Part shown: positions 17,552 to 26,238 of the stretch, piece after piece
Position numbering within the stretch: position 1 is the first letter of the stretch
Layout: the number at the start of each line of letters is the position of its first letter
NCBI RefSeq assembly: GCF_000821065.1
Contig: NZ_CDGG01000001.1
Span: forward strand, 1,798,001 to 1,862,000
Reading direction: 5' to 3'
Length of the DNA stretch: 64,000 nt
Source of the DNA: Oceanobacillus oncorhynchi
GTDB lineage: Bacteria > Bacillota > Bacilli > Bacillales > Amphibacillaceae
Made by a program: the position numbers and the translations under genes
Notes under the pieces: model-generated
The model's input: the letters and a program-made list of their open reading frames with translations, nothing else
Database searches by the model: none
What the model was told of the DNA's origin: nothing

Positions 17552-17676
17552 TTGCTTGAAAGGGCTTTCATATACTTGTATTATAGAATACATAAAATAA
17601 AATTTCAAATATATTTTAAAATTGTAAAATTAAAATTCAATCCGCTATCATGCGGAAATCAGCGGGAGGGGTTCAG
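17552..17676 (+). promoter_or_regulatory. Promoter of the MurNAc operon with a cre-like palindrome
   Basis: TTGAAA (17556-17561), a 17-base spacer and TATTAT (17579-17584) form a good promoter. The -35 overlaps TGAAAGGGCTTTCA (17557-17570), a 6-bp-arm palindrome one base away from the cre consensus (G in place of the central C). CcpA or the local MurR-type regulator could bind it. GGGAGGGG is the EIIA ribosome binding site. Confidence 0.5.
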
Positions 17677-17997
17677 ATGGATATGGAAAAAGAAATTTTT
17701 GAAATTATATCGAATGGTGGAGATGCGAAAGCAATGGCTTATGAAGCGCTCGAACTAGCGCATGAAAATGATTTTCAGCAAGCGGAAGAGAAGTTGAAAG
17801 AAGCAAATCAAACACTAAACACGGCTCATAATACGCAGACCAAACTGATTCAAGCAGAGTTAAATGGAGAAGGTGTTCCAATGACTTTGCTGATGGTTCA
17901 CGCCCAAGACCATCTGATGGCAGCGATAAGTGAAATGTCATTGATTGAAAATATGATTAAGCTGTTAAATAGAATTTCCGAATTAGAGAAGAATTAA
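17677..17997 (+). CDS. PTS lactose/cellobiose-family EIIA, second paralog
   Basis: The start at 17677 follows GGGAGGGG by five bases and gives 106 residues; the upstream in-frame ATG at 17650 lacks a site. LLMVHAQDHLMAA carries the phosphohistidine at His75. It complements the divergent EIIB and EIIC and leads the rightward operon into MupG, AnmK, a MurR-type regulator, a kinase, a hydrolase and MurQ. Confidence 0.88.
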   Translation: MDMEKEIFEIISNGGDAKAMAYEALELAHENDFQQAEEKLKEANQTLNTAHNTQTKLIQAELNGEGVPMTLLMVHAQDHLMAAISEMSLIENMIKLLNRISELEKN

Positions 17998-18027
17998 AAT
18001 GAATACATGAGGAGAGAGGTGTTCGAA

Positions 18028-19116
18028 ATGAAAAAGCTTGGTATTTCCATCTATCCCAATAAATCAAGTGTCGAAGAAGACTTGGAATATATACAAACAG
18101 CAAGGAAATATGGTTTTGAACGTATCTTCACTTGTCTGCTATCCGTAGAAGGGGATAAAGAAAAAATAATCTCTGATTTTAAGAAAACAATTTCTTTTGC
18201 GAAAGAAAAAGAAATGGAAGTGATTTGTGATATCAGTCCGCGCATATTTGCTGCATTGAATATTTCCTATCAAGACTTATCTTTTTTCGCTGATCTTGGA
18301 GTGGATGGTATCCGATTAGATATGGGATTTACCGGTAATGAAGAAGCAATGATGACGTATAATTCTTATGGATTGAGCATCGAGATTAATATGAGTAACT
18401 CCAATAAATATTTGGAAAATCTGTTAAGCTATCAGCCTAATTTATCTAAACTGACAGGATGCCATAACTTTTACCCGCATCGCTACGCCGGGCTATCCTA
18501 TGATTTTTTTATGGAATGCAGCCGGAAATTTAAACAGCATGGTTTGAGAACAGCAGCTTTTATCTCTTCCAAGGATGCTGCTTTTGGACCATGGCCAATC
18601 GTAGAGGGTCTGCCGACAGTTGAGATGCATCGTGAATTGCCAATTGACGTGCAAGCGAAGCATTTATTTGCCACAAACGTTATTGATGATGTCATTATCA
18701 GTAATGCTTATGCATCTGAAGCGGAAATGAAGCGCCTCAGTGAGATAAACAAGGAGAAAATAACGTTTACTGTCGATACGGTTTCTACCGCAAGTGATTT
18801 GGAAAAAGAAATTATTTTTCGTGAGCCGCATTTTTACAGGGGAGACGTTTCCGATTATATGATTCGTTCTACGCAGAGCAGAGTGAAATATCGCGGGCAT
18901 ACCTTCCCGGCTCATCATACGCCGGATATAAAAAGAGGAGATATCATTATAGAAAGTGATTTATATCAACAGTATGCCGGAGAATTGCAGATTGCTTTAA
19001 AAGATATGGTCAATTCCGGTAAATCCAACGTAGTTGCAAGAATTAGAGAGGAAGAGATTTTCTTAATTGATTATTTAAAGCCATGGGAAAAGTTTGCATT
19101 TACGGCAAGAGCATAA
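18028..19116 (+). CDS. mupG: MupG-like 6-phospho-N-acetylmuramidase (DUF871)
   Basis: This 362-residue protein starts MKKLGISIYPNKSSVEEDLEYI, the signature of the DUF871/MupG TIM-barrel family, followed by DGIRLDMGF, LTGCHNFYPHRYAGLS and the C-terminal cyclophilin-like part. S. aureus MupG cleaves MurNAc-6-phosphate-GlcNAc in the cytoplasm, releasing MurNAc-6-P and GlcNAc. The neighbours (PTS EIIA, MurQ, a kinase) fit exactly this use. The start at 18028 has GGAGAGAGGTG upstream; ATG 18007 overlaps that site. Confidence 0.88.
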   Translation: MKKLGISIYPNKSSVEEDLEYIQTARKYGFERIFTCLLSVEGDKEKIISDFKKTISFAKEKEMEVICDISPRIFAALNISYQDLSFFADLGVDGIRLDMGFTGNEEAMMTYNSYGLSIEINMSNSNKYLENLLSYQPNLSKLTGCHNFYPHRYAGLSYDFFMECSRKFKQHGLRTAAFISSKDAAFGPWPIVEGLPTVEMHRELPIDVQAKHLFATNVIDDVIISNAYASEAEMKRLSEINKEKITFTVDTVSTASDLEKEIIFREPHFYRGDVSDYMIRSTQSRVKYRGHTFPAHHTPDIKRGDIIIESDLYQQYAGELQIALKDMVNSGKSNVVARIREEEIFLIDYLKPWEKFAFTARA

Positions 19117-19143
19117 GCAAAGAATGAAGGGTATCTTATCAGA

Positions 19144-19157
19144 TGTTTAGGTAAACA
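19144..19157. promoter_or_regulatory. Small palindrome before anmK
   Basis: TGTTTAGGTAAACA is two perfect 6-bp arms with a GG centre, in the 110-base gap before anmK. It could be an operator for the MurR/RpiR-type regulator downstream, but no second copy was found to support this. Confidence 0.35.
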
Positions 19158-19226
19158 GTGTGACGGAGGCTGTGGCGCTTTTTCTGTTGTGTAGCATGAA
19201 GAAAACTTTCGTAAAGGGGAGATGAC

Positions 19227-20399
19227 ATGAGTAAATTGGTTGTAGGGTTAATGTCCGGGACATCCTTAGATGGTCTGGATGCGTCACTTGTAAAAATAGA
19301 TGGTTATGGCACCGATACAGAAATCGATATTATAAAAAGCATTTCATGGCCCTATGATGGTGCTTTAAAACAAGAATTATTGGATGCTATGGACGTTGAT
19401 AAATCAAATGTTGGAAAGCTGTGCAGCTTAAATGTGAAATTAAGCTATTCCTTTGCAAAGGCAGTTAAAAGGGTTTGCAGAGAGGCTGGGGTCAATTTAG
19501 AAGATGTTGATTTAATCGGCTCTCATGGGCAGACGGTCTATCATATTCCTGAAGCAGATGGCTCCAAGGTGCGGTCCACCTTACAAATAGGAGATTCCTC
19601 GGTGATTGCTTATGAAACCAAAACAATGGTTGTTTCCAATTTTCGAATGATGGATATTGCTGCTGGAGGGGAAGGTGCTCCCTTAATTCCGTATATTGAC
19701 TGGTTATTATATAGAGATCAGCATAAGGGAAGAATTTTACAAAACATTGGCGGCATTGGAAACTGTACGGTTATGGAAAAGGATTCATCTTTAGAAACGA
19801 TTTATGCATTTGATACAGGCCCGGGGAATATGATTATTGATGCCCTGTGTAGAAAATTGTTTCAGGTGGGCTATGATGCAGAAGGTGCAATTGCGAAAAA
19901 AGGAACGGTTCATCAAGCTATCGCAGCAGAATGGATGGAACATGATTTCTTTGCTCTTCAGCCGCCTAAATCAACAGGAAGAGAACAGTTTGGAGAAACG
20001 TTTACCTCTAGAGTTATCAAGAACCATAAAGATTTGCCATACGAGGATTTAGTAGCGACTGCCACCTATTTCACGGCATATTCTATTGCGGATGCTTATC
20101 AGAAATTTGTGTTTCCCAAAACAGATATTACAGACATTATTATCAGCGGAGGGGGAGGAAATAATAAGACATTAATCACAATGCTCCAGAGTTTATTGCC
20201 TTCTAAAAATGTGTACACAGCGGAACAGATAGGGATAACTGCAGATGAGAAGGAAGCAGTCGGATTTGCTGTTCTGGCGAATGAGACCATTCATCAGCAA
20301 AAAACGAATGTACCTAACGCGACAGGTGCCAGAGAGCCGGTTATATTGGGGCAGATAACGCTTCCTCCTTATGGAGTTAATCCAAATTTCCTTCTATAA
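19227..20399 (+). CDS. anmK: Anhydro-N-acetylmuramic acid kinase
   Basis: This 390-residue protein opens with VVGLMSGTSLDGLDASLVKID, the diagnostic AnmK phosphate-binding motif, and contains GSHGQTVYHIP, NIGGIGNCT, FDTGPGNMIIDAL and ISGGGGNN. AnmK opens the 1,6-anhydro ring of anhydroMurNAc and phosphorylates it to MurNAc-6-P, the substrate of MurQ. AAAGGGGAG precedes the ATG. In this Gram-positive context it suggests use of anhydro-muropeptides made by lytic transglycosylases, its own or from other cells. Confidence 0.94.
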   Translation: MSKLVVGLMSGTSLDGLDASLVKIDGYGTDTEIDIIKSISWPYDGALKQELLDAMDVDKSNVGKLCSLNVKLSYSFAKAVKRVCREAGVNLEDVDLIGSHGQTVYHIPEADGSKVRSTLQIGDSSVIAYETKTMVVSNFRMMDIAAGGEGAPLIPYIDWLLYRDQHKGRILQNIGGIGNCTVMEKDSSLETIYAFDTGPGNMIIDALCRKLFQVGYDAEGAIAKKGTVHQAIAAEWMEHDFFALQPPKSTGREQFGETFTSRVIKNHKDLPYEDLVATATYFTAYSIADAYQKFVFPKTDITDIIISGGGGNNKTLITMLQSLLPSKNVYTAEQIGITADEKEAVGFAVLANETIHQQKTNVPNATGAREPVILGQITLPPYGVNPNFLL

Positions 20400-20451
20400 T
20401 AAGTCTATACGATGCACAAGTCGAAAAATTAACAATGAAAGGTTTTATAAA

Positions 20452-21324
20452 ATGAGAAATAATGATGGATTAATCCGAATTAGAGAAGCATTGAATATCA
20501 TCAAACCAGCTGAAAGAAATGCCGCAAATTATATATTAGAGCATCCGGAAGAAGCAGTCCGGCTGTCAATCAAAGAACTCTCTGAAAGAAGCGGATCCAG
20601 CCAAGCCGCTATTATACGTCTATGTAAGAACATAGGCGTATCCGGATTTCAAGATTTAAAGCTGCGAGTTGCTGGGAATTTGCAAACTAGTGAGCTGAGC
20701 AACTATAACAATACAGAAATTTCCTCAGGGGAAAAGGTAAGCTCCATTATGGATATCATTTCACAGAAAAACATACAATCTATTGAGCAGACATTGAAGA
20801 TACTTGATTTATCCAGTGTGGAGAGAGCCATTGAAGCATTAGATAAGGCAAATCGAATTGATTTCTATGGAGCGGCTGCTTCACAGGTTATTGCACAGGA
20901 CGCACAGCAGAAATTTTTAAGAATTAACAAATATTGTACCGCATTTGAAGATGCGCACTTACAGTTGACCTCCTCCGTTACATTAACAGAAAAGGATGTG
21001 GCAGTCGGGATTTCTTATTCAGGAGAAACAAAGCATGTCAATTCATCGATTGAAAATGCGAAAAAAAATAATGCAATGGTGATAACGATTACAAGGTACG
21101 GAAAGAATACTCTGTCTGAGATGGCTGATATTCCTTTATATGTATCCTCTGTTGAGTCAGAACTGGTTAGAAGTGCAGCAACTGCATCACGGATGGCACA
21201 GCTTAATATCATTGATATTTTGTTTACCGGCGTTGCTTCAAGAAGTTATGATTCCACCTTATATTATCTTAATAAGACACGAGAAGTGTTGCAAAAGGAA
21301 TTTCGGAATCCACATAAAGGGTGA
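20452..21324 (+). CDS. murR: MurR/RpiR-family transcriptional regulator
   Basis: This 290-residue protein has an RpiR-type N-terminal HTH (LSIKELSERSGSSQAAIIRLCKNIGVSGFQDLK) and a SIS sugar-phosphate domain (VAVGISYSGETKHVNSSIENAK). MurR proteins sense MurNAc-6-P. ATG 20452 has AAAGG upstream; an earlier reading from 20371 overlaps anmK without a ribosome site. Its place inside the operon makes it the likely local regulator. Confidence 0.85.
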   Translation: MRNNDGLIRIREALNIIKPAERNAANYILEHPEEAVRLSIKELSERSGSSQAAIIRLCKNIGVSGFQDLKLRVAGNLQTSELSNYNNTEISSGEKVSSIMDIISQKNIQSIEQTLKILDLSSVERAIEALDKANRIDFYGAAASQVIAQDAQQKFLRINKYCTAFEDAHLQLTSSVTLTEKDVAVGISYSGETKHVNSSIENAKKNNAMVITITRYGKNTLSEMADIPLYVSSVESELVRSAATASRMAQLNIIDILFTGVASRSYDSTLYYLNKTREVLQKEFRNPHKG

Positions 21325-21330
21325 TGATAA

Positions 21331-22323
21331 ATGTATATCTTGGGAATTGATGGCGGTGGAACGAAAACGAAAGCGTTATTGTTTCATAAAACAGAGGGGC
21401 ATGTATGGGAAACGGAAGCAGAGGCTGCAAATCCCCACAGTACCAGCTATACTCATTCTGCTAAAGTCATCAGCCAAATCATAAGCGAGGCTTATGAACA
21501 CAATCATTTTTCGGATAATACAGAGGTATCGTTAGGTTTGGGTATAGCAGGCTTAGGCAGAGAAGCGGACCGGAAAAAATGGGTCGAGTACTTTCAAAAA
21601 ACATCACCGCATAGCTTCCCCATTAATGAAATCGTTGTGGAGCATGATGGAACCATTGCTCTTTATTCAGAAACATTCGGCGCAGATGGTATTGTGTCTA
21701 TCTGCGGAACAGGAGCAATAACGCTTGGGGTGCATCAATCAAGGACTGCCCGCGTTGGCGGATGGGGTCACGTGATTGGAGGAGACCCGGGCAGCGGCTA
21801 TGATTTAGGCTCGCAGGCCTTGATAGCTGTATTCAATGAATTAGACGGGCTGGGACCAAAAACTGCGCTGACAGACCTTATTTTGGATGGAGAAGAAATC
21901 GATTGTATAGAAGAATTGATTCCTATAATCTATCAACATTTTGAAAAACAGCGTGTGGCTGCATTCGCAAGCTATGTCTTTCAAGCGGCTGAAATGAAAG
22001 ATGATATTGCCCTAAAGATTATCCAAGAAACGGCTAAACAAATAGCGAATCGCGGCAATGTATTGTTTGAACGGCTGTTTCAAACAAGGGATGAGACTGT
22101 TTCTTTTGTGTTGGCAGGAGGCATTTTTCAAAATGACCTCATTGTCGAAAAGGTAAAAGCGGAACTCGCTGCAATTCCCTCGTTAAACGTTTTAACATCA
22201 CAAAATCCACCTGTGATTGGAAGTATTGCGCTTGTTCTAAAGCAGCAGGGCTATTTGCCGGAACAAATCAAACGAATGCTGTCAGATAAAGGGAGAAGAG
22301 GTGCCATAAATGAAGGCTTATGA
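21331..22323 (+). CDS. BadF/BadG-type amino-sugar kinase (GlcNAc or MurNAc kinase)
   Basis: This 330-residue ASKHA-fold protein has the phosphate-1 motif GIDGGGTKTKALL, an adenosine motif LAGGIFQNDLI and the GTGA and GSGYDLG segments of the BadF/BadG/BcrA/BcrD family, which includes NagK and MurK. MupG releases unphosphorylated GlcNAc, so a GlcNAc kinase is the most economical role; MurK-like dual activity is possible. The gene lies six bases after the regulator stop and overlaps the next gene by 14 bases. Confidence 0.8.
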   Translation: MYILGIDGGGTKTKALLFHKTEGHVWETEAEAANPHSTSYTHSAKVISQIISEAYEHNHFSDNTEVSLGLGIAGLGREADRKKWVEYFQKTSPHSFPINEIVVEHDGTIALYSETFGADGIVSICGTGAITLGVHQSRTARVGGWGHVIGGDPGSGYDLGSQALIAVFNELDGLGPKTALTDLILDGEEIDCIEELIPIIYQHFEKQRVAAFASYVFQAAEMKDDIALKIIQETAKQIANRGNVLFERLFQTRDETVSFVLAGGIFQNDLIVEKVKAELAAIPSLNVLTSQNPPVIGSIALVLKQQGYLPEQIKRMLSDKGRRGAINEGL

Positions 22324-23332
22324 ACGGTATTTAGAGGAATTAGTTACAAAGGATGAGATTCCTGCAGCTGTTTATCTTGTCAGGCATCATCAACAACAGA
22401 AAACGTTACGAAGTGCAGGCTCCTTTTTGAATAATGAAGGAAAGAGAATCCCTGTTACTGCAGAAACTTACTTTGACCTGGCTTCTTTAACAAAAATTAT
22501 GTGTACACTGCCGAGCATTCTATTTTTACATGAGCGAAATGAGCTGCATATAGACGATGCAGTAAATAAATATATACCCGCGTTTCCGCAAAAGCAGATA
22601 AGCATTCGCCATTTTTTACAGCATACCTCAGGTGTTTCAGCAGATTTATCTGTTAAAAACCGGTATCAGCAAAGAGACGTATGGAAGGAAATTTTGAACT
22701 GTACAGCAGTGCACCTGCCAGAGACACAGGTTTTATATAGCGATATCGGCATGATTGTTTTAGGAAAAGTTGTCGAAGCAATAACAAACCAACGGCTGGA
22801 TGTTTTTGCGGATAAGGAGCTGTATCAGCCCTGGGGGATGAAAGACACTGGCTTTCTCCCTGACAAAATAGAAAAAAATAAGATCGCTGCAACGGAAAAA
22901 GTTTGCGGAAAATTCGTTCATGGTGAGGTACATGATGAAAAAGCCTATCATTTGGGCGGCGTTGGCGGTTCAGCAGGTCTATTTTCTAATATTTCGGATG
23001 TAGCGGTCTATGCCGATTATTGGCTGTATCCGGAAAAGCAGTCGATATTAAGACCGGAAACAATGGCTTTAATCAAAGAAAATGTGATTCAAAATCGAGG
23101 TTTAGGCTTTGAAGTATTACATGATAAGACGCTTGGAACAACTTGCGGATCAGCCTGGTCCATCGGCTCGTTTGGACATACCGGATTTACAGGCACAAGT
23201 TTATGGATTGATCCAAAAGAAGAAATCATTACAATCCTGCTTACCAATATAGTGCACTATGGACGACAGCATCGATTGTCTGAAATCAGAAAAAGGTTTC
23301 ACACGATGGTTTTTGAAACGCTGATTACCTAG
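22310..23332 (+). CDS. Cytoplasmic beta-lactamase-fold serine hydrolase
   Basis: This 340-residue protein has the class C/DD-peptidase triad of motifs: SLTK (Ser59-Lys62), YSD (Tyr143) in place of Y-x-N, and HTG in FGHTGFTG in place of KTG. There is no signal peptide, so it acts in the cytoplasm. B. subtilis AmiE (YbbE), encoded in the murQ-nagZ cluster, is of the same general family and removes the peptide from MurNAc. A muropeptide amidase or esterase is therefore the best inference. Its start overlaps the kinase stop. Confidence 0.75.
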   Translation: MKAYERYLEELVTKDEIPAAVYLVRHHQQQKTLRSAGSFLNNEGKRIPVTAETYFDLASLTKIMCTLPSILFLHERNELHIDDAVNKYIPAFPQKQISIRHFLQHTSGVSADLSVKNRYQQRDVWKEILNCTAVHLPETQVLYSDIGMIVLGKVVEAITNQRLDVFADKELYQPWGMKDTGFLPDKIEKNKIAATEKVCGKFVHGEVHDEKAYHLGGVGGSAGLFSNISDVAVYADYWLYPEKQSILRPETMALIKENVIQNRGLGFEVLHDKTLGTTCGSAWSIGSFGHTGFTGTSLWIDPKEEIITILLTNIVHYGRQHRLSEIRKRFHTMVFETLIT

Positions 23333-23364
23333 TAAAAATATACATTTGGAAAGGGAGTTAATAT

Positions 23365-24252
23365 ATGTTGACGGAGAAGAGAAATAAACATTCCTATCAT
23401 TTACATGAACAATCCACCTATGACATCCTGCAATTGATGAACGAACAAGATAAGAAGGTACCTGAAGTTGTTGAGAATGTGCTTCCTCAAATAGAAAGGG
23501 CTGTAGAGACAATGGTTGCAGCGATAGAAAAAGGAAATAAAGTCATTTACTTAGGGGCAGGAACAAGCGGTAGGTTAGGTGTTCTGGATGCTTCCGAATG
23601 TCCTCCGACTTTTGGGGTTTCCTCTGACGTCATTCAAGGTATTATTGCTGGAGGAGATGGTGCACTGCGTGTAGCTGTGGAAGGGGCAGAGGATGATGAA
23701 CAACTTGGCGGAAAAGATGTAGAGGAGGCTGCAGAACATGGAGATGTTATTGTTGGAATTGCATCCAGCGGTGGAACCCCCTATGTATTAGGTGCTGTGA
23801 ATAAAGCCAAATCATTAGGACTTTCAACGATTGGAATTTCTTGTAACGAGGATACAAAACTATCGCAGGAAGCGGATATAGCTATCGAACTCCCCGTTGG
23901 TCCGGAGGTTGTCACAGGTTCTACAAGGCTAAAGGCGGGAACGGCTCAAAAAGTTGTTTTAAATATGTTGTCCACAGCAACGATGGTGCGGACTGGGAAA
24001 GTCTATGAAAATTTGATGGTTAATTTGCAGGCAAAGAATCATAAATTGCGTAAGAGGGCAGTCTCTATTATAAAAGAGTTGACGCAGGCAGATGATAAGG
24101 AAGCTGCTCAGGCTTATGATAAAGCAGATGGGGATACAAAAGCAGCTATTTTAATGCAGATGTTTGGCGTTGAGTTGGCAATAGCGCAGGAAAAACTGGA
24201 CAAGTACAAGGGGAATTTTGTCAAAGCAATAGGAGAATTGGATAGTGTATAG
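23365..24252 (+). CDS. murQ: N-acetylmuramic acid 6-phosphate etherase
   Basis: This 295-residue SIS-domain protein has LGAGTSGRLGVLDASECPPTF, EGAEDD, GIASSGGTPYVLGA and GPEVVTGSTRLKAGTAQK, all MurQ signatures. It removes lactate from MurNAc-6-P, giving GlcNAc-6-P for glycolysis. It receives substrate from both the MupG and AnmK branches encoded upstream. AAAGGGAG precedes the ATG. It is the last gene of the operon. Confidence 0.96.
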   Translation: MLTEKRNKHSYHLHEQSTYDILQLMNEQDKKVPEVVENVLPQIERAVETMVAAIEKGNKVIYLGAGTSGRLGVLDASECPPTFGVSSDVIQGIIAGGDGALRVAVEGAEDDEQLGGKDVEEAAEHGDVIVGIASSGGTPYVLGAVNKAKSLGLSTIGISCNEDTKLSQEADIAIELPVGPEVVTGSTRLKAGTAQKVVLNMLSTATMVRTGKVYENLMVNLQAKNHKLRKRAVSIIKELTQADDKEAAQAYDKADGDTKAAILMQMFGVELAIAQEKLDKYKGNFVKAIGELDSV

Positions 24253-24346
24253 CATGTCTGAAAAAATCTTAAACATTTTGTTGTTGCCATAGAAATTACT
24301 GTCCACCTTATTACATGCCTTTATCCAATCATATAAAGTAAGTTTG

Positions 24347-24378
24347 AACCTGCAGATACATGCGGTTATCTGCAGGTT
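24347..24378. terminator. Hairpin after murQ, possible bidirectional terminator
   Basis: AACCTGCAGATA (24347-24358) pairs perfectly with 24367-24378, loop CATGCGGT. There is no long T-run, only TTTGAAATT. It lies between converging genes. Confidence 0.5.
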
Positions 24379-24437
24379 TGAAATTCCAGATTCATACTCT
24401 CTGAAAATAGTTCCCCCTCAGCCGAAGTGCATCTATT

Positions 24438-25307
24438 TTATTCTATCTGCTTAGTCAGCTCTATCGGTTCATTATCATTCATCGTGGCTTGATATAATGT
24501 AATATTTCCATTCTGCCGCTCTGGTGTATCTTCATTAACCTGAAAATTTTCATCCAAAGAGACAGTCCAGGCAGCCTCGTTGTTTTTTTCTAAAACAACA
24601 GCAAGCGTTCCGAACTGATGGATATCGTCCCATTCAAAATGTTCGGATTCGCCATCAGTTGTGATAGAAATCCCTTCTGTATCACTGACCAGCTGAACAT
24701 TTTCTCCCTGCCATGTACCGTGAATCTCGGCACCAACATAATAGTAACTCGTTCCGCCCCCGCGATCTCCATAGGTAGCGATAAATTGCTGCGTGTTGTT
24801 ATCAGCAGTTTGATACGTAACCGCCGCCGCATCATTAGCCAGCCATTCTACTTTAAAGTCTCCTTTTACTGGGGACAGCAGTCTTTCTTCCGGCCGGCCG
24901 ATAATACCGAAATGAGGTCGATAATAAACGACCTCGGTCGTCTGCAGATTTTCTTTAATAGATAAAACATTTTTCCGGTCAGGAGATAGACTTGTTACGC
25001 TTTTAATCAGGTTATTACTATTGAAGAGCATGATAAGCTGTACCACGATGAGAAGAAGTACAATACCTGAACCAATGATTTTCAACCTTCTTGTCGTGGA
25101 AATAAAAAGAAAAACCCCAGACGCGAGAAAAATCATACAGGCGATATTGATAATGTAAAAGAGCCTGTGATCAATATAATCAATTAAATGGCTGGACCGG
25201 ATAAAGAGGTAGCCCATTTGTAAACAGAAAAAGCCAATCGCAAGAAGTAATAAAATAGCACCAATGATTTTTTGCCACTTTCTAACTTTATTCTGACGCT
25301 GTTTCAT
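24438..25307 (-). CDS. Membrane-anchored protein with large extracytoplasmic domain, unknown
   Basis: The 289-residue protein has a basic N-terminus, three hydrophobic helices within the first 95 residues (about 13-35, 47-68 and 76-94), then about 190 residues of beta-rich soluble sequence. A role cannot be assigned. It is translationally coupled to the BNR-repeat gene upstream (20-base overlap), so the two proteins probably act together at the membrane. Confidence 0.65.
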   Translation of the reverse strand: MKQRQNKVRKWQKIIGAILLLLAIGFFCLQMGYLFIRSSHLIDYIDHRLFYIINIACMIFLASGVFLFISTTRRLKIIGSGIVLLLIVVQLIMLFNSNNLIKSVTSLSPDRKNVLSIKENLQTTEVVYYRPHFGIIGRPEERLLSPVKGDFKVEWLANDAAAVTYQTADNNTQQFIATYGDRGGGTSYYYVGAEIHGTWQGENVQLVSDTEGISITTDGESEHFEWDDIHQFGTLAVVLEKNNEAAWTVSLDENFQVNEDTPERQNGNITLYQATMNDNEPIELTKQIE

Positions 25308-26238
25308 CAGGATCCACCTCCTCTAAAAAGTCCCATGTTTCTCCATTGTCTTCAGATACAAATTTTCCTTTTACGAAACCGCCGGCATAATCGCCATTAG
25401 GGCCCTGGTCCACTAAAACAGTCAACTGGTCTTCTTCCTGTACTGGGGTTTCGGCGATAACAAAGACATGATCGTATTCCTCGGGAATATGAAATGCAGC
25501 TTCTTTCCAGCTATCTCCGCCATTTTGTGTTACATAGAGCATTGGTTCTGCGGGATCAATGGTTCCAAATGATAAAAAACCTGTTGATTCATCTACAAAT
25601 CCGCCGTCTGCAATCATTCTTGATACTCCCGAATTATTGGTCTCTTCCCAGGTTTCTCCGCCGTCATGGGTAAGGAAGACGGTAGAAAATTCCTGAGACA
25701 TCGTGCGATCACCCGAAACGATAACATAACCAAATTGATCATTTACAAAATCAACTTTTCTAAAACGCATTGCTGGAAAAGCATCGGTTACTTCAGACGT
25801 TTCCCATGTCGCTCCCTGATCTAAAGAATAAGTGAGAAGAATGCTGCGCACGTGTTGATTCGACGATTCTGCATGTAAGAAGGCAGCCCGGTCTTCCGTC
25901 AGTATATAGCTGTGCTCCATCAATTCTTGCTTGTTTCCTTGATATTCTCCGGAAAATAGCTGTTCCTTCTCGATTGGTACGTTCACCCAATCTTCCCCCT
26001 GATTATAGGTGAGACGCAGTTCATCGTTTTGCAAGGAATAACTAGTGGAAGCTTCATAATCTACTGGCCGCAGCGCGTCAGCTGCCGGCCCTCCAGGTGC
26101 TGAAACAGTGGTATCGTCTATTTCAGAAAATCCTGGCGGAGAGGTTATAAAAAAATCAAGTTTTTGGTAAACAAACATACTGATGATAGTTAACAAGGTT
26201 AACATGAAAGCGGATATACCAAGTACAAAAGATTTCAC
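25288..26238 (-). CDS. Signal-anchored BNR/sialidase-type beta-propeller protein
   Basis: The protein begins with a signal anchor (KSFVLGISAFMLTLLTIISMF). The rest carries repeated Asp-box motifs of the type S/D-x-D-x-G-x-T-W: DQGATWETS, DGGETWEET, NGGDSWKEA and DNGETWDFL. Such repeats form beta-propellers in sialidases and in YCF48-like proteins; no catalytic sialidase residues are evident. GTG at 26238 has AAAGGGAG upstream and is preferred over the reading to 26280. First gene of a two-gene operon; role unknown. Confidence 0.7.
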   Translation of the reverse strand: MKSFVLGISAFMLTLLTIISMFVYQKLDFFITSPPGFSEIDDTTVSAPGGPAADALRPVDYEASTSYSLQNDELRLTYNQGEDWVNVPIEKEQLFSGEYQGNKQELMEHSYILTEDRAAFLHAESSNQHVRSILLTYSLDQGATWETSEVTDAFPAMRFRKVDFVNDQFGYVIVSGDRTMSQEFSTVFLTHDGGETWEETNNSGVSRMIADGGFVDESTGFLSFGTIDPAEPMLYVTQNGGDSWKEAAFHIPEEYDHVFVIAETPVQEEDQLTVLVDQGPNGDYAGGFVKGKFVSEDNGETWDFLEEVDPDETASE

